NCBI GenBank assembly: GCA_024330945.1
Contig: JANDJJ010000010.1
Location: 1 to 39,530, forward strand
Direction: 5' to 3'
Length of the DNA: 39,530 nt
Source: Nitrospira sp.
GTDB lineage: Bacteria; Nitrospirota; Nitrospiria; Nitrospirales; Nitrospiraceae
Shown here: positions 1 to 7,610 of the stretch, one piece after another
Layout: each line of letters begins with the position of its first letter
Numbering within the stretch: the stretch's first letter is position 1
Program-made: the position numbers and the translations under genes
Notes under the pieces: model-generated
Database searches by the model: none
The model's input: only the letters and a program-made list of their open reading frames with translations
Told to the model about the DNA's origin: nothing

Positions 1-242
1 TAGGGTTTAATTTGCCGGCGACGGGGGCGTCGTTGGCGCAGGTCCAGATTCGGTTTGGGTCGGTGCCGACAGGGACGGGGCAGGCGTTTAGTGGGATTCA
101 AGGTGGTGGAGCGTTAGCGGTGACGGACAGTCCGTCGCATGGGGTGCCGGAGCCGGAGGCAGTGTTGTTGTTGGCTCTGGGCATGTTGGGACTGGTGCTG
201 TGGAAGAGGTTTTATACGGAGGGTGGCTCACATGCGTCGTAA
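1..242 (+). CDS. PEP-CTERM sorting-domain protein, C-terminal part (5' end outside window)
   Basis: The reading frame is open from the first base and ends at TAA 240-242, so only the last ~80 residues are present. The tail has a glycine-rich stretch (AFSGIQGGGAL), then VPEPEA at about 144-161, a hydrophobic segment and a short basic cluster (WKRF). This is the PEP-CTERM signal recognised by exosortase in exopolysaccharide-producing Gram-negative bacteria. The segment is closely similar to the C-terminus of the next gene (shared LGFNLPATG and AFSGIQGGG), so the two are tandem paralogues. Unusually, about nine residues follow the basic cluster, where PEP-CTERM proteins normally end. The stop overlaps the next start by 11 bases. 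The function of the mature domain is unknown; the likely role is a secreted or surface protein. Confidence 0.85.
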   Translation, partial: GFNLPATGASLAQVQIRFGSVPTGTGQAFSGIQGGGALAVTDSPSHGVPEPEAVLLLALGMLGLVLWKRFYTEGGSHAS

Positions 243-945
243 TTCCATGCTGATAAAAGATCGTTCTAGAGGATGGTATCGGCTTGGACTGGGGCTCGCG
301 TTTGCCGGCGCGATGGGATTTTCGACGGCTACAGAGGCCAACGCCCTGCCGATTGTGTTTGAATTTGGTTTTGGAGGTACGGTTTCGTACAGCGGCGGTG
401 CGAACCCGTTGGCCACGACAGGCGGAGTTGTAACCGCTGTCAACAATGGGACGACAACACTGTCGATCGGCAGTGGGATTCTCAATTTTTCAACAGGGAA
501 TTACACAGGAGGAACCTCTACTCTTACCGGATTTCAGAATAACTATGGAGGGGGAGGGACCCTGACTATCACTGGAAATCTGGGAAGCGGGGTCACGACC
601 CTGTTGTCAGGAGATTTCTCAGGATCTTCCATCTTTGATTGCTGTGCCAGTGGGGTCTCTTCATTCAGCGGACTGCTCAACATCTACACCGTTGATTCGA
701 CGTTAGCCTCCACTTTAGGGTTCAACTTGCCGGCGACGGGAGGATCCATTGCTCAGGTGCAAATTTTCTTTAGCGGGTCTGCACCGACTGTTGCGGGGAC
801 TGCATTTTCTGGAATCCAAGGTGGAGGGTCTTTGACCGTGAGTGATAGCGCGGCGGGGGTTCCAGAGCCGGGGGCTCTGCTTTTGCTTGGGCTAGGGTTG
901 CTGGGTGGCGTGGCGTATCGAGCGAAGGTGGAGAAAAAAGCGTAA
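232..945 (+). CDS. PEP-CTERM sorting-domain exported protein
   Basis: A 237-residue protein. I chose ATG 232 because GGAGGG at 218-223 lies eight bases upstream; a longer frame reaches back to 139 but would run through the upstream gene. The N-terminus has a basic stretch followed by a hydrophobic signal segment (LGLGLAFAGAMGF) ending near NALP. The middle is rich in Gly, Ser and Thr, as in beta-structured extracellular proteins. The C-terminus has Pro-Glu-Pro at residues 211-213, a leucine/glycine hydrophobic segment and a final basic cluster (YRAKVEKK), the exosortase/PEP-CTERM signal. It is a tandem paralogue of the preceding gene, and its ribosome binding site lies inside that gene, so translation is probably coupled. 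The convergent TPR lipoprotein gene next door belongs to a family often found with PEP-CTERM systems. No exosortase is in the window. The mature function is unknown. Confidence 0.88.
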   Translation: MRRNSMLIKDRSRGWYRLGLGLAFAGAMGFSTATEANALPIVFEFGFGGTVSYSGGANPLATTGGVVTAVNNGTTTLSIGSGILNFSTGNYTGGTSTLTGFQNNYGGGGTLTITGNLGSGVTTLLSGDFSGSSIFDCCASGVSSFSGLLNIYTVDSTLASTLGFNLPATGGSIAQVQIFFSGSAPTVAGTAFSGIQGGGSLTVSDSAAGVPEPGALLLLGLGLLGGVAYRAKVEKKA

Positions 946-986
946 ACGGCTTTTAGAAAAACTGCGCAGCCGCTGATTGAAAAATT

Positions 987-1029
987 AACGGGGCTGACCT
1001 TCGTAAGAAGGTCAGCCCCGTTCTTTTTG
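987..1029. terminator. Bidirectional rho-independent terminator between convergent genes
   Basis: Perfect 15-bp inverted repeat (987-1001 and 1008-1022) around a six-base loop, followed on the plus strand by TCTTTTT. On the minus strand the same hairpin is followed by a T-rich run (complement of GAAAAATT at 979-986). It lies between the end of the PEP-CTERM gene (945) and the end of the convergent TPR gene (1053), so it can stop transcription from both sides. Confidence 0.93.
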
Positions 1030-1052
1030 ATCGTCGGAAAATGAATGGCAAG

Positions 1053-3338
1053 CTAGAGTTCTGATAAGACTTGTTGAGCTTCTTGAGCACCAGGGAAGTT
1101 TCGATCGAGTTTCAAGGCGAGGAGAAGTGACTTTTTTGCTCCGTCTTTGTCGCCGTTTTTATATTGGGCCATGCCCAAGTGATAGTGAACGACCGGATTC
1201 GTTGGCAGTTTTTCAGCGGCTTCCTTCAACAGGCTCACAGCCAGTACATAGGCGTTTTTCTTGTAATACAGCCATCCGATTGTATCCGCGATAGCCGGAT
1301 CATTCGGCTGTTGCTCGCGGGCCGTTTGGGCGTAGTTCAGTGCTACGTCGAGGTTGCCCCCCTGTTCGACCAGGAGCCAGGCCAAATTGTTGGCCGCCGG
1401 CGCGAATTTTTGGTTGAGAGAGAGAATTTTTTCATAACGAGCCTTCGCTTTCTCATATTCGCGTTTTTGTTCGTGGATGACGCCTAACATCATGTGGGCC
1501 TGAATGGCTTGTGGTTCCTTGTCAACGACTGCCTGATATTCAGCGGCAGCCTGATCCATTTTCTCAGTTTGATAATAGAGTTGCCCAAGGTTCATGTAAG
1601 CTGCAAGAAGGGAGTTATCGAGTTCGATCGCCTTCTTAAAAGACCGTTCCGCCTGGTCCATGTCTCGTGTCGCCAGCCACAGCTCGCCGAGCAAGTTTTC
1701 GTGCTGGGCGCTCTGGGGCGCTGCGGCCATCTGACGGAGCAGCCGTTCACGCCCCTCCAGCGGTTTCCCCTGCGCGACTTTGATTGCCGCAATTTGGACG
1801 ATCGGCTCAATGGCGCTCGGTTTGAGCGACAAGGCTTCCTCGAAATAGGCGATGGCCTTTGAATCGTTCTTCTCGGCTCTGGCGACAAGACCGAGGCTGT
1901 AGGGGACCAGGGCTTCCTTTGGCAAGGCTTTGCCGATCGCTTCGTACACCTGTTTGCTTTTGGCAAAATCACCCTTGCGAAGATACACGTCTCCTGCGAG
2001 AAACGCCGCTTGCATGTTCCGTGGGTTCAATTGCACAGCCGCTTGGGCATGCTCCAACGCCAAGTCAAACGACCCTTCGTTGAGAAAGAGTTCGGCCAAG
2101 GCCGTGCGGGCTTCAGGCATGGCGGGGTTCAGCTTGACGGCTTGAGTCAAGGCTCCTCGCGCCTGAGCGATCTGGCGGTTTTTTAGATGGGCGATGCCGA
2201 GAAAATAATGGGCCGGCGCAAATTGCGTTTCTTCATTCGCGAGTGTTTGGAACAGCGTGATGGCTTCTTCAACCTTTCCTCTGACCAGGGACAGTCTAGC
2301 GTTGAAAAACCGGCCGGAGAGATCGCGAGCATTTTTCGCAAGAATGGATTTGATTTGCGCTTCCGCCTCATCCGCTTTGCCGAGATCAAGCAGCAGGGCG
2401 ATCAATTTGTCGCGGGCGATAGTCGATGAAGGAGTCACTCGCAAGGCCTGCCGATAGCCGGCCAAGGCCTTGTCCTGCATACCCAGCGAGGTAAAGAAAT
2501 CGCCCAAATGCAGGTGCGGCCGTTCGTCCTGAGGATAGGCCGTAGCCCACTGCTGTAAGACGGCCTCTGCATCGGTCGGCTTGTTGGTCAGTTGGTAGAG
2601 ATTGGCAAGTCTCAAGCGAGCCGGTTCGTTGTCCGGGGCAATGCCGATCACCCGCTTGAACATGGTCTCCGCCTGATCCGGTTTGCCGGTCGAAAGCTGA
2701 AGATCTCCGATCGCCAACATGAGGTCAAGGGAGCTCGGATTGGCCGTGAGCCCCTGGCGGAGGATATCTTCCGCGGCGGCTCGGTCGTTGGCAAAAAAGT
2801 AGGCCCGTGAAAGTTCGATGTACACACCAGGGTCGGAAGGATCGAGGGCCAGCAGTTTTTTGAGCTCCACGATTCCTTCTTGAAAGCGTCTTTCATTGAT
2901 CAGGCTGCGGCTGCGGATCGCCAGTGCAGCACGATCTTGGGGAGCGGACGCCAAGATGAGATCGGCTTGCTCCCTGGCTTTCGCCGGTTCGTTCCCCACC
3001 AAATACAGCTCGCCGATTTTGAGTCGGGCATCGCGGTTGTCTTTGTTGAGTTCAAGCGTCCGGCTCAATTCCGCGAAGGCCTTTTGCAGGTTGGTGATGC
3101 CGCCAAGCTTCAAGTGAATGAGTGCCATTTGATAGTAGGCGTCGGCATGGCTTGGATCGGCCTTGGTCACGCTCATGTACTCGATCAACGCCTCGTGAAG
3201 CTGACCTTTTTCCAGGAAACTCGCGGCCCGTTCGAGGTGCTTGGCCTTTTGGGCTTCCGGCGAGCCGGAGTTGCACCCCAGCACGACAAGCACAAGAACA
3301 AAGGAGAGTTTCCACAGAGCGCTCGTGCTTCTTATCAT
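1053..3338 (-). CDS. TPR-repeat lipoprotein, PEP-CTERM/exopolysaccharide (PrsT-like) type
   Basis: A 761-residue protein. The N-terminus is a lipoprotein signal: hydrophobic stretch followed by VVLGC, with Cys22 as the expected lipidation site and Asn at +2, which suggests outer-membrane retention facing the periplasm. The remainder is almost entirely tetratricopeptide repeats of about 34 residues. These show the alternating small/large pattern (for example A-Y-Y-Q-M-A and P-x-x-x-A-x-x-x-L-A) from about residue 30 to the C-terminus, roughly twenty units. Such repeats bind partner proteins. The architecture fits the TPR lipoproteins (PrsT) found in PEP-CTERM/exosortase loci, and the neighbouring PEP-CTERM pair supports this. 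A general TPR lipoprotein of polysaccharide export is the alternative. PrsT proteins are usually somewhat longer. Confidence 0.82.
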   Translation of the reverse strand: MIRSTSALWKLSFVLVLVVLGCNSGSPEAQKAKHLERAASFLEKGQLHEALIEYMSVTKADPSHADAYYQMALIHLKLGGITNLQKAFAELSRTLELNKDNRDARLKIGELYLVGNEPAKAREQADLILASAPQDRAALAIRSRSLINERRFQEGIVELKKLLALDPSDPGVYIELSRAYFFANDRAAAEDILRQGLTANPSSLDLMLAIGDLQLSTGKPDQAETMFKRVIGIAPDNEPARLRLANLYQLTNKPTDAEAVLQQWATAYPQDERPHLHLGDFFTSLGMQDKALAGYRQALRVTPSSTIARDKLIALLLDLGKADEAEAQIKSILAKNARDLSGRFFNARLSLVRGKVEEAITLFQTLANEETQFAPAHYFLGIAHLKNRQIAQARGALTQAVKLNPAMPEARTALAELFLNEGSFDLALEHAQAAVQLNPRNMQAAFLAGDVYLRKGDFAKSKQVYEAIGKALPKEALVPYSLGLVARAEKNDSKAIAYFEEALSLKPSAIEPIVQIAAIKVAQGKPLEGRERLLRQMAAAPQSAQHENLLGELWLATRDMDQAERSFKKAIELDNSLLAAYMNLGQLYYQTEKMDQAAAEYQAVVDKEPQAIQAHMMLGVIHEQKREYEKAKARYEKILSLNQKFAPAANNLAWLLVEQGGNLDVALNYAQTAREQQPNDPAIADTIGWLYYKKNAYVLAVSLLKEAAEKLPTNPVVHYHLGMAQYKNGDKDGAKKSLLLALKLDRNFPGAQEAQQVLSEL

Positions 3339-3495
3339 CGACTCTCTCCCATTTTGCTCGGAAAAAGAAGCGGTTATCCCGGCCCGCTGGCATTATTGAG
3401 CCAGGGGGACCTTTAGTCAATGAGGATTTGCTTCTTGGATAGATGACGGTTCGTTGTTTGCTCGATGTGATTGCGATTTTCCCCGCATTGGTGCA

Positions 3496-3523
3496 TTGTA
3501 CCAGGCGGCTGTCTTAATAGGAT
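3496..3523 (+). promoter_or_regulatory. Weak sigma70-like promoter candidate for the ABC permease gene
   Basis: TTGTAC (3496-3501), 16-base spacer, TAGGAT (3518-3523), about 28 bases before ATG 3552, in the 213-base divergent gap between the TPR lipoprotein and the permease. Each box matches the consensus at only four of six bases, so this is tentative. I saw nothing else convincing in this gap. Confidence 0.25.
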
Positions 3524-3551
3524 TAGCCGATTGCTTCGGATTGCAGGGACC

Positions 3552-4790
3552 ATGTCTCGGTTCGTTTTTCTGACCGCCGTCAACTCCTTCCGCGTTCTCC
3601 AGCGAAACCGATTACAGGCCGGTCTGACGATGTTGGGTATTACGATTGGTGTCGGCGCCGTCATCATGATCGTTGGAATCGGACAAGGAGCGCGCTCCAC
3701 GGTCCAGGCGCAAATAGCAAGCATGGGAGCCAATGTGATCCTCATTTTGCCGGGCGCGACGACGGTGGGAGGCGTACGGACCGGGCTGGGCGGCGCGGCG
3801 ACACTGACGGTGGCGGATGCGAGGGAGATCAAAAGTCAGGTGCCTCGGTTACGGGAGGCGGCATGGATCAAGCGGAAGGGGCTCCAGGTCGTCCGTGGCG
3901 GACGAAACTGGAGAGTCAATGTCTACGGAGCTTCTTCCGGATTTTTCTTGGTCCGACAATGGCCCGCCGAGAGCGGGACGGTGTTCTCGGATGCCGACGT
4001 GGAATCCATGAGCCGAGTTGCCGTGCTCGGTCGAACCGTGGTGGAGAATCTGTTCGATTCCGGGGAGGATCCAGTGGGAGCCATCGTCAGAATAGAGAAC
4101 GTTCCCTTCCGTGTCATCGGTGTCTTGGCCGCCAAAGGACAGTCGGCCGAAGGAGGAGATCAAGATGACGCGGTGTTCATTCCGTTTTCCACGGCGGAGC
4201 GGCAGGTGTTCGGCGTACAATTCTTCGCCGGTTTAGTCGGGGCTGTTCTGACCGCCACGGAACGTGAAGAAGACTTGGACGCGGCAGTGAGTGAAATCAG
4301 ACTGATTTTGCGCCAACGACATCGCTTAAGCGAGGAACAACCCGATGATTTCACCATCCGAACCCAACGGGATATCGCCCAAGTTCAAGAGGAAACCAGC
4401 CAGACCATGATGGGCATGCTGCTGGTGGTCGCCTCCGTCTCGCTCTTGGTAGGCGGAATAGGAATTATGAATATTCTCTTGGTTTCCATTACCCAGCGGA
4501 CCAGGGAGATCGGAATTCGCATAGCCGTCGGAGCGAAGCGGTACCACATTCTTCTGCAATTTCTCGGCGAAGCCTTGATCTTGAGTCTGCTGGGGAGTCT
4601 TTTGGGGGTCTTAGTCGGCCTTGCCGGCTCTCGGTTGGTGACGCAGATGGCCGGCTGGCCGACGGCGGTTCCTCGTGACGCTCTCGCAATGGCCGTCTTG
4701 ATCTCGATGGGAACCGGGCTCTTCTTTGGGCTGTATCCGGCTCAGAAAGCGGCCAAGCTGAATCCCATCGAGGCGTTGCGATATGAATGA
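3552..4790 (+). CDS. MacB/FtsX-family ABC transporter permease
   Basis: A 412-residue protein of the MacB/LolC permease type. I took ATG 3552 (preceded by AGGGA) instead of the longer TTG-initiated frame from 3471, because MSRFVFLTAVNSF matches the usual family N-terminus. One transmembrane helix lies near residues 20-42 (LTMLGITIGVGAVIMIVGIG). It is followed by a ~230-residue periplasmic MacB_PCD-type domain that starts with SMGANVILILPGA. The C-terminal FtsX domain (about 280-405) has three helices, with GGIGIMNILLVSITQRTREI as the family signature. The end (AAKLNPIEALRYE) is also typical. These permeases form dimers with a separate ATPase and act in mechanotransmission, lipoprotein release or export. 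No ATPase is adjacent, so the partner must be encoded elsewhere. The stop is one base from the convergent dehydrogenase stop. Confidence 0.9.
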   Translation: MSRFVFLTAVNSFRVLQRNRLQAGLTMLGITIGVGAVIMIVGIGQGARSTVQAQIASMGANVILILPGATTVGGVRTGLGGAATLTVADAREIKSQVPRLREAAWIKRKGLQVVRGGRNWRVNVYGASSGFFLVRQWPAESGTVFSDADVESMSRVAVLGRTVVENLFDSGEDPVGAIVRIENVPFRVIGVLAAKGQSAEGGDQDDAVFIPFSTAERQVFGVQFFAGLVGAVLTATEREEDLDAAVSEIRLILRQRHRLSEEQPDDFTIRTQRDIAQVQEETSQTMMGMLLVVASVSLLVGGIGIMNILLVSITQRTREIGIRIAVGAKRYHILLQFLGEALILSLLGSLLGVLVGLAGSRLVTQMAGWPTAVPRDALAMAVLISMGTGLFFGLYPAQKAAKLNPIEALRYE

Positions 4791-4791
4791 G

Positions 4792-6087
4792 CTAGAGCCT
4801 CCAGTACTTGATAAAGGCTGGCAGTTCCGTCGGATTGAGGATGCTTTTGACATCGACGACAACGCCGTATCGGTTGTTGCGAAGCAGCCGGAGCAACTCC
4901 GCCGGTTTCATGTCTTTATACGGCTGGTGGGCGACCGCGATGACGATGCCGTCAAGCTCGTTCATTCGGCTCCAATCGGCCAGATGAATTCCATATTCGG
5001 CAACGGCTTCCTCCGGTTCGGCCAAGGGATCATGGACCAGCACGTTGATTCCATATTCACCCAGCTCTTTCACGATGTCGGGTACCTTGCTGTTGCGGAG
5101 GTCCGGTACATTTTCCTTGAATGTCAGCCCCAGCACTCCCACTTTCAATTCATTGACGGGGCGTGAAAGTTGGGAGAGCAACTTGACGGTATGTTCGGCG
5201 ACGAATTTTCCCATCCCGTTATTGATGCGCCGTCCTGCCAGAATGACCTGCGGATGGTAGCCGACCGATTCAGCCTTGGCGGTCAGATAATAAGGATCGA
5301 CTCCGATGCAGTGGCCGCCGACCAGCCCGGGAGAAAATTTAAGAAAATTCCACTTGGTCCCTGCCGCGTCCAACACGGCTTTGGTGTCGATGCCGAGCCG
5401 GTGGAAGATCAGCGCCAGTTCGTTCATCAAGGCGATGTTCAGGTCACGTTGCGTGTTCTCAATGACTTTGGCCGCCTCCGCCACCTTGATGCTGGGAGCT
5501 CGGTGGATTCCCGCCTTGACCACCAGCCCATAGGTTTGAGCCACGATTTCCAAGGACTCTGCGTCTTGAGCCGCCACCACCTTGATGATCTTTTCAAGGG
5601 TGTGTTCTTTGTCGCCGGGATTGATTCGCTCCGGGGAATAGCCGACCTTGAAGTCCACTCCTCCCTTCATGCCGGACGTTTTTTCTAAAATCGGAAGGCA
5701 GATTTCTTCCGTGACGCCAGGATAGACGGTCGATTCATACACGACGATCGTGCCCCGCGCCATGTTGGTACCGATCGTTTCCGATGACATCCTAAGGGCT
5801 TTGAGATCCGGTTGAAGCGCTTCGTTGATGGGGGTAGGAACGGCAACGATGATGAAATCGGCTTTCTTCAGATCCGCCGGATCGGAGGTATAGTGCACGC
5901 GCGCGGCTTGTAAATCTTCTTTTGTCACTTCTCCCGTTCGATCAACCCCGTTCTTGAGTTCTTCGACCTTGGATCTGTTGACGTCGAATCCAATGACAGG
6001 GGCCAGTTTTCCAAAGGCGATGGCGATGGGTAATCCGACATAACCCAATCCCACGACCGCAATCGACCGGTTCAAATTCTGTGTCAT
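4792..6087 (-). CDS. tviB: UDP-N-acetylhexosamine 6-dehydrogenase (TviB/WbpA/WecC-type nucleotide-sugar dehydrogenase)
   Basis: A 431-residue protein of the UDP-glucose/GDP-mannose dehydrogenase family. It would oxidise C6 of a UDP-N-acetylhexosamine to a uronic acid with two NAD+ in the cytoplasm, giving a building block for capsule, O-antigen or exopolysaccharide. ATG 6087 is preceded by GGAGGTGG at good spacing; the longer frame to 6153 adds 22 residues before the Rossmann fold. Visible motifs are the NAD-binding GLGYVGLP (13-20), VPTPINE, ESTVYPG, the central helix KVAEAAKVIENTQRDLNIAL and the catalytic-cysteine motif GGHCIGVDPYYL (Cys260). The sequence resembles Vi-antigen TviB more than plain UDP-glucose dehydrogenase. 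The exact hexosamine (gluco, galacto or manno) cannot be read from sequence. The neighbouring PEP-CTERM/TPR genes fit an exopolysaccharide role. Confidence 0.9.
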   Translation of the reverse strand: MTQNLNRSIAVVGLGYVGLPIAIAFGKLAPVIGFDVNRSKVEELKNGVDRTGEVTKEDLQAARVHYTSDPADLKKADFIIVAVPTPINEALQPDLKALRMSSETIGTNMARGTIVVYESTVYPGVTEEICLPILEKTSGMKGGVDFKVGYSPERINPGDKEHTLEKIIKVVAAQDAESLEIVAQTYGLVVKAGIHRAPSIKVAEAAKVIENTQRDLNIALMNELALIFHRLGIDTKAVLDAAGTKWNFLKFSPGLVGGHCIGVDPYYLTAKAESVGYHPQVILAGRRINNGMGKFVAEHTVKLLSQLSRPVNELKVGVLGLTFKENVPDLRNSKVPDIVKELGEYGINVLVHDPLAEPEEAVAEYGIHLADWSRMNELDGIVIAVAHQPYKDMKPAELLRLLRNNRYGVVVDVKSILNPTELPAFIKYWRL

Positions 6088-6230
6088 TTTTCGACCACCT
6101 CCAAATGCGTAGAATTGAGTAAACGAAGGAAACTTAGAAAAAACCTGTCCCACTGTGCCATATGTTTAAGAAATCAGCAAGCATCTGCTCTGTCCAGGGA
6201 ACATAATTCATTAAGGGAGACAATGGCGCC

Positions 6231-6259
6231 TTGACGACTCGAGGGAGGAGGAGTATTCT
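6231..6259 (+). promoter_or_regulatory. Sigma70-type promoter for proA
   Basis: TTGACG (6231-6236), 17-base spacer, TATTCT (6254-6259), about 52 bases before ATG 6312. The -35 box matches at five of six bases and the spacing is ideal. It lies in the divergent gap between the sugar dehydrogenase (minus) and proA (plus). Confidence 0.55.
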
Positions 6260-6311
6260 TCGCGATACGTTCCCGCTGCAATCGCCGTAATAGACTCACC
6301 CTCTACTTCAC

Positions 6312-7610
6312 ATGGAATCAAACGCTTCGAGCCAATCTTCCGAATCAATCCGACAATCGGCTTCTGAATACATCGTGAAGCTGGTTGCCAAGGCCAGGCA
6401 GGCGTCTGGAAAGCTGGCATCTTTATCGACATCCGTTAAGAATCAGGCGTTGCATGCCATGGCGGAGGCGCTTGAAGCCAACACGGAGGAAGTGCTGGAG
6501 GCCAATAATCGCGATCTTGACGCCTTTGGGAATGCCCCGGACAAAAAAGCCATGGCGGACCGTCTGCGCCTGACACCGCAACGGGTTGCAGAGATGGCCG
6601 GCGGGATCCGCGAAGTGGCAAAACTGCCAGATCCGGTCGGCGTGATGCCGTCGATGTGGATGCGGCCCAATGGGATGAAGGTGGGCCGGGTGCGCGTGCC
6701 AATCGGCGTGATTGGCATCATCTATGAGTCGCGCCCCAACGTCACGGCGGATTCCGCGGCTCTCTGCCTGAAATCGGGAAACGTCTGTATTCTTCGGGGA
6801 GGAAGCGAAGCGATCCATTCCAATACGGTGATTGCCGCCATCCTCTCCGAAGCGGCCGAAAAATTCGGGGTGCCGTCAGGCGCCATTACCTTTATAGACC
6901 GGCCCGATCGCGATTTGGTCCCGGTGTTGCTCAAGCAGGATCGTTTTATCGATTTGATCATTCCCCGAGGGGGTGAATCCCTCATGCGGTTGATTGCCGA
7001 ACACTCGACGATCCCGGTGATCAAACATGACGCAGGGGTGTGCCATATCTATGTCGATGTGTCGGCGGACATTGAGATGGCTCATGCGATCTGTGTCAAT
7101 GCCAAAGTGCAGCGCCCCTCGACGTGTAACGCCATGGAGACGTTACTGGTCCATCAGACCGTGGCCCGGACATTGTTGCCGAAGCTTGTCCACAGTCTGC
7201 TGTCGGCCAAAGTCGAAATTCGCGGATGCCCTAAGACCTGCCAATTGATTCCAGAGGCGAAGCCAGCAAGCGACCAGGACTACGGAAAAGAATTCCTTGA
7301 TCTGGTCTTGGCGGTCAAGGTGGTCAAAAATATCGACGAAGCCATGGACCACATTGCACGGTACGGATCGCGGCATACGGAAGCGATCGTCACCTCGGAT
7401 TACGGACGGGCGATGCGTTTTCTCAAAGAAGTCGATGCCAGTGCAGTGCTGGTCAACGCCTCCACCCGCTTGAACGACGGTTACCAATTCGGTCTCGGGG
7501 CTGAGATCGGGATCAGCACGTCCCGTATCCATGCCAGGGGCCCGATGGGCCTGGAAGAATTGACCTGCTTCAAATTTATTGTGCTGGGGAGCGGCCAACT
7601 CCGCACGTGA
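6312..7610 (+). CDS. proA: Glutamate-5-semialdehyde dehydrogenase (gamma-glutamyl phosphate reductase)
   Basis: A 432-residue protein of the usual ProA length. It reduces gamma-glutamyl phosphate with NADPH to glutamate-5-semialdehyde, the second step of proline synthesis, in the cytoplasm. Diagnostic stretches are PIGVIGIIYESRPNVT, the LKSGNVCILRGGSEA cofactor region, IPRGGESL, the catalytic-cysteine motif QRPSTCNAMETLL (Cys272) and the terminal GPMGLEELT. The partner proB (glutamate 5-kinase) is not in the window. A sigma70-like promoter lies at 6231-6259. The next gene starts on the base after the proA stop, so the two are probably co-transcribed and translationally linked. Confidence 0.97.
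   Translation: MESNASSQSSESIRQSASEYIVKLVAKARQASGKLASLSTSVKNQALHAMAEALEANTEEVLEANNRDLDAFGNAPDKKAMADRLRLTPQRVAEMAGGIREVAKLPDPVGVMPSMWMRPNGMKVGRVRVPIGVIGIIYESRPNVTADSAALCLKSGNVCILRGGSEAIHSNTVIAAILSEAAEKFGVPSGAITFIDRPDRDLVPVLLKQDRFIDLIIPRGGESLMRLIAEHSTIPVIKHDAGVCHIYVDVSADIEMAHAICVNAKVQRPSTCNAMETLLVHQTVARTLLPKLVHSLLSAKVEIRGCPKTCQLIPEAKPASDQDYGKEFLDLVLAVKVVKNIDEAMDHIARYGSRHTEAIVTSDYGRAMRFLKEVDASAVLVNASTRLNDGYQFGLGAEIGISTSRIHARGPMGLEELTCFKFIVLGSGQLRT

Noticed and set aside
6127-6155. TGGCAC-N5-GACA on the minus strand upstream of the sugar dehydrogenase, considered as a sigma54 promoter
   Set aside because: The -12 GC doublet required for sigma54 is missing.
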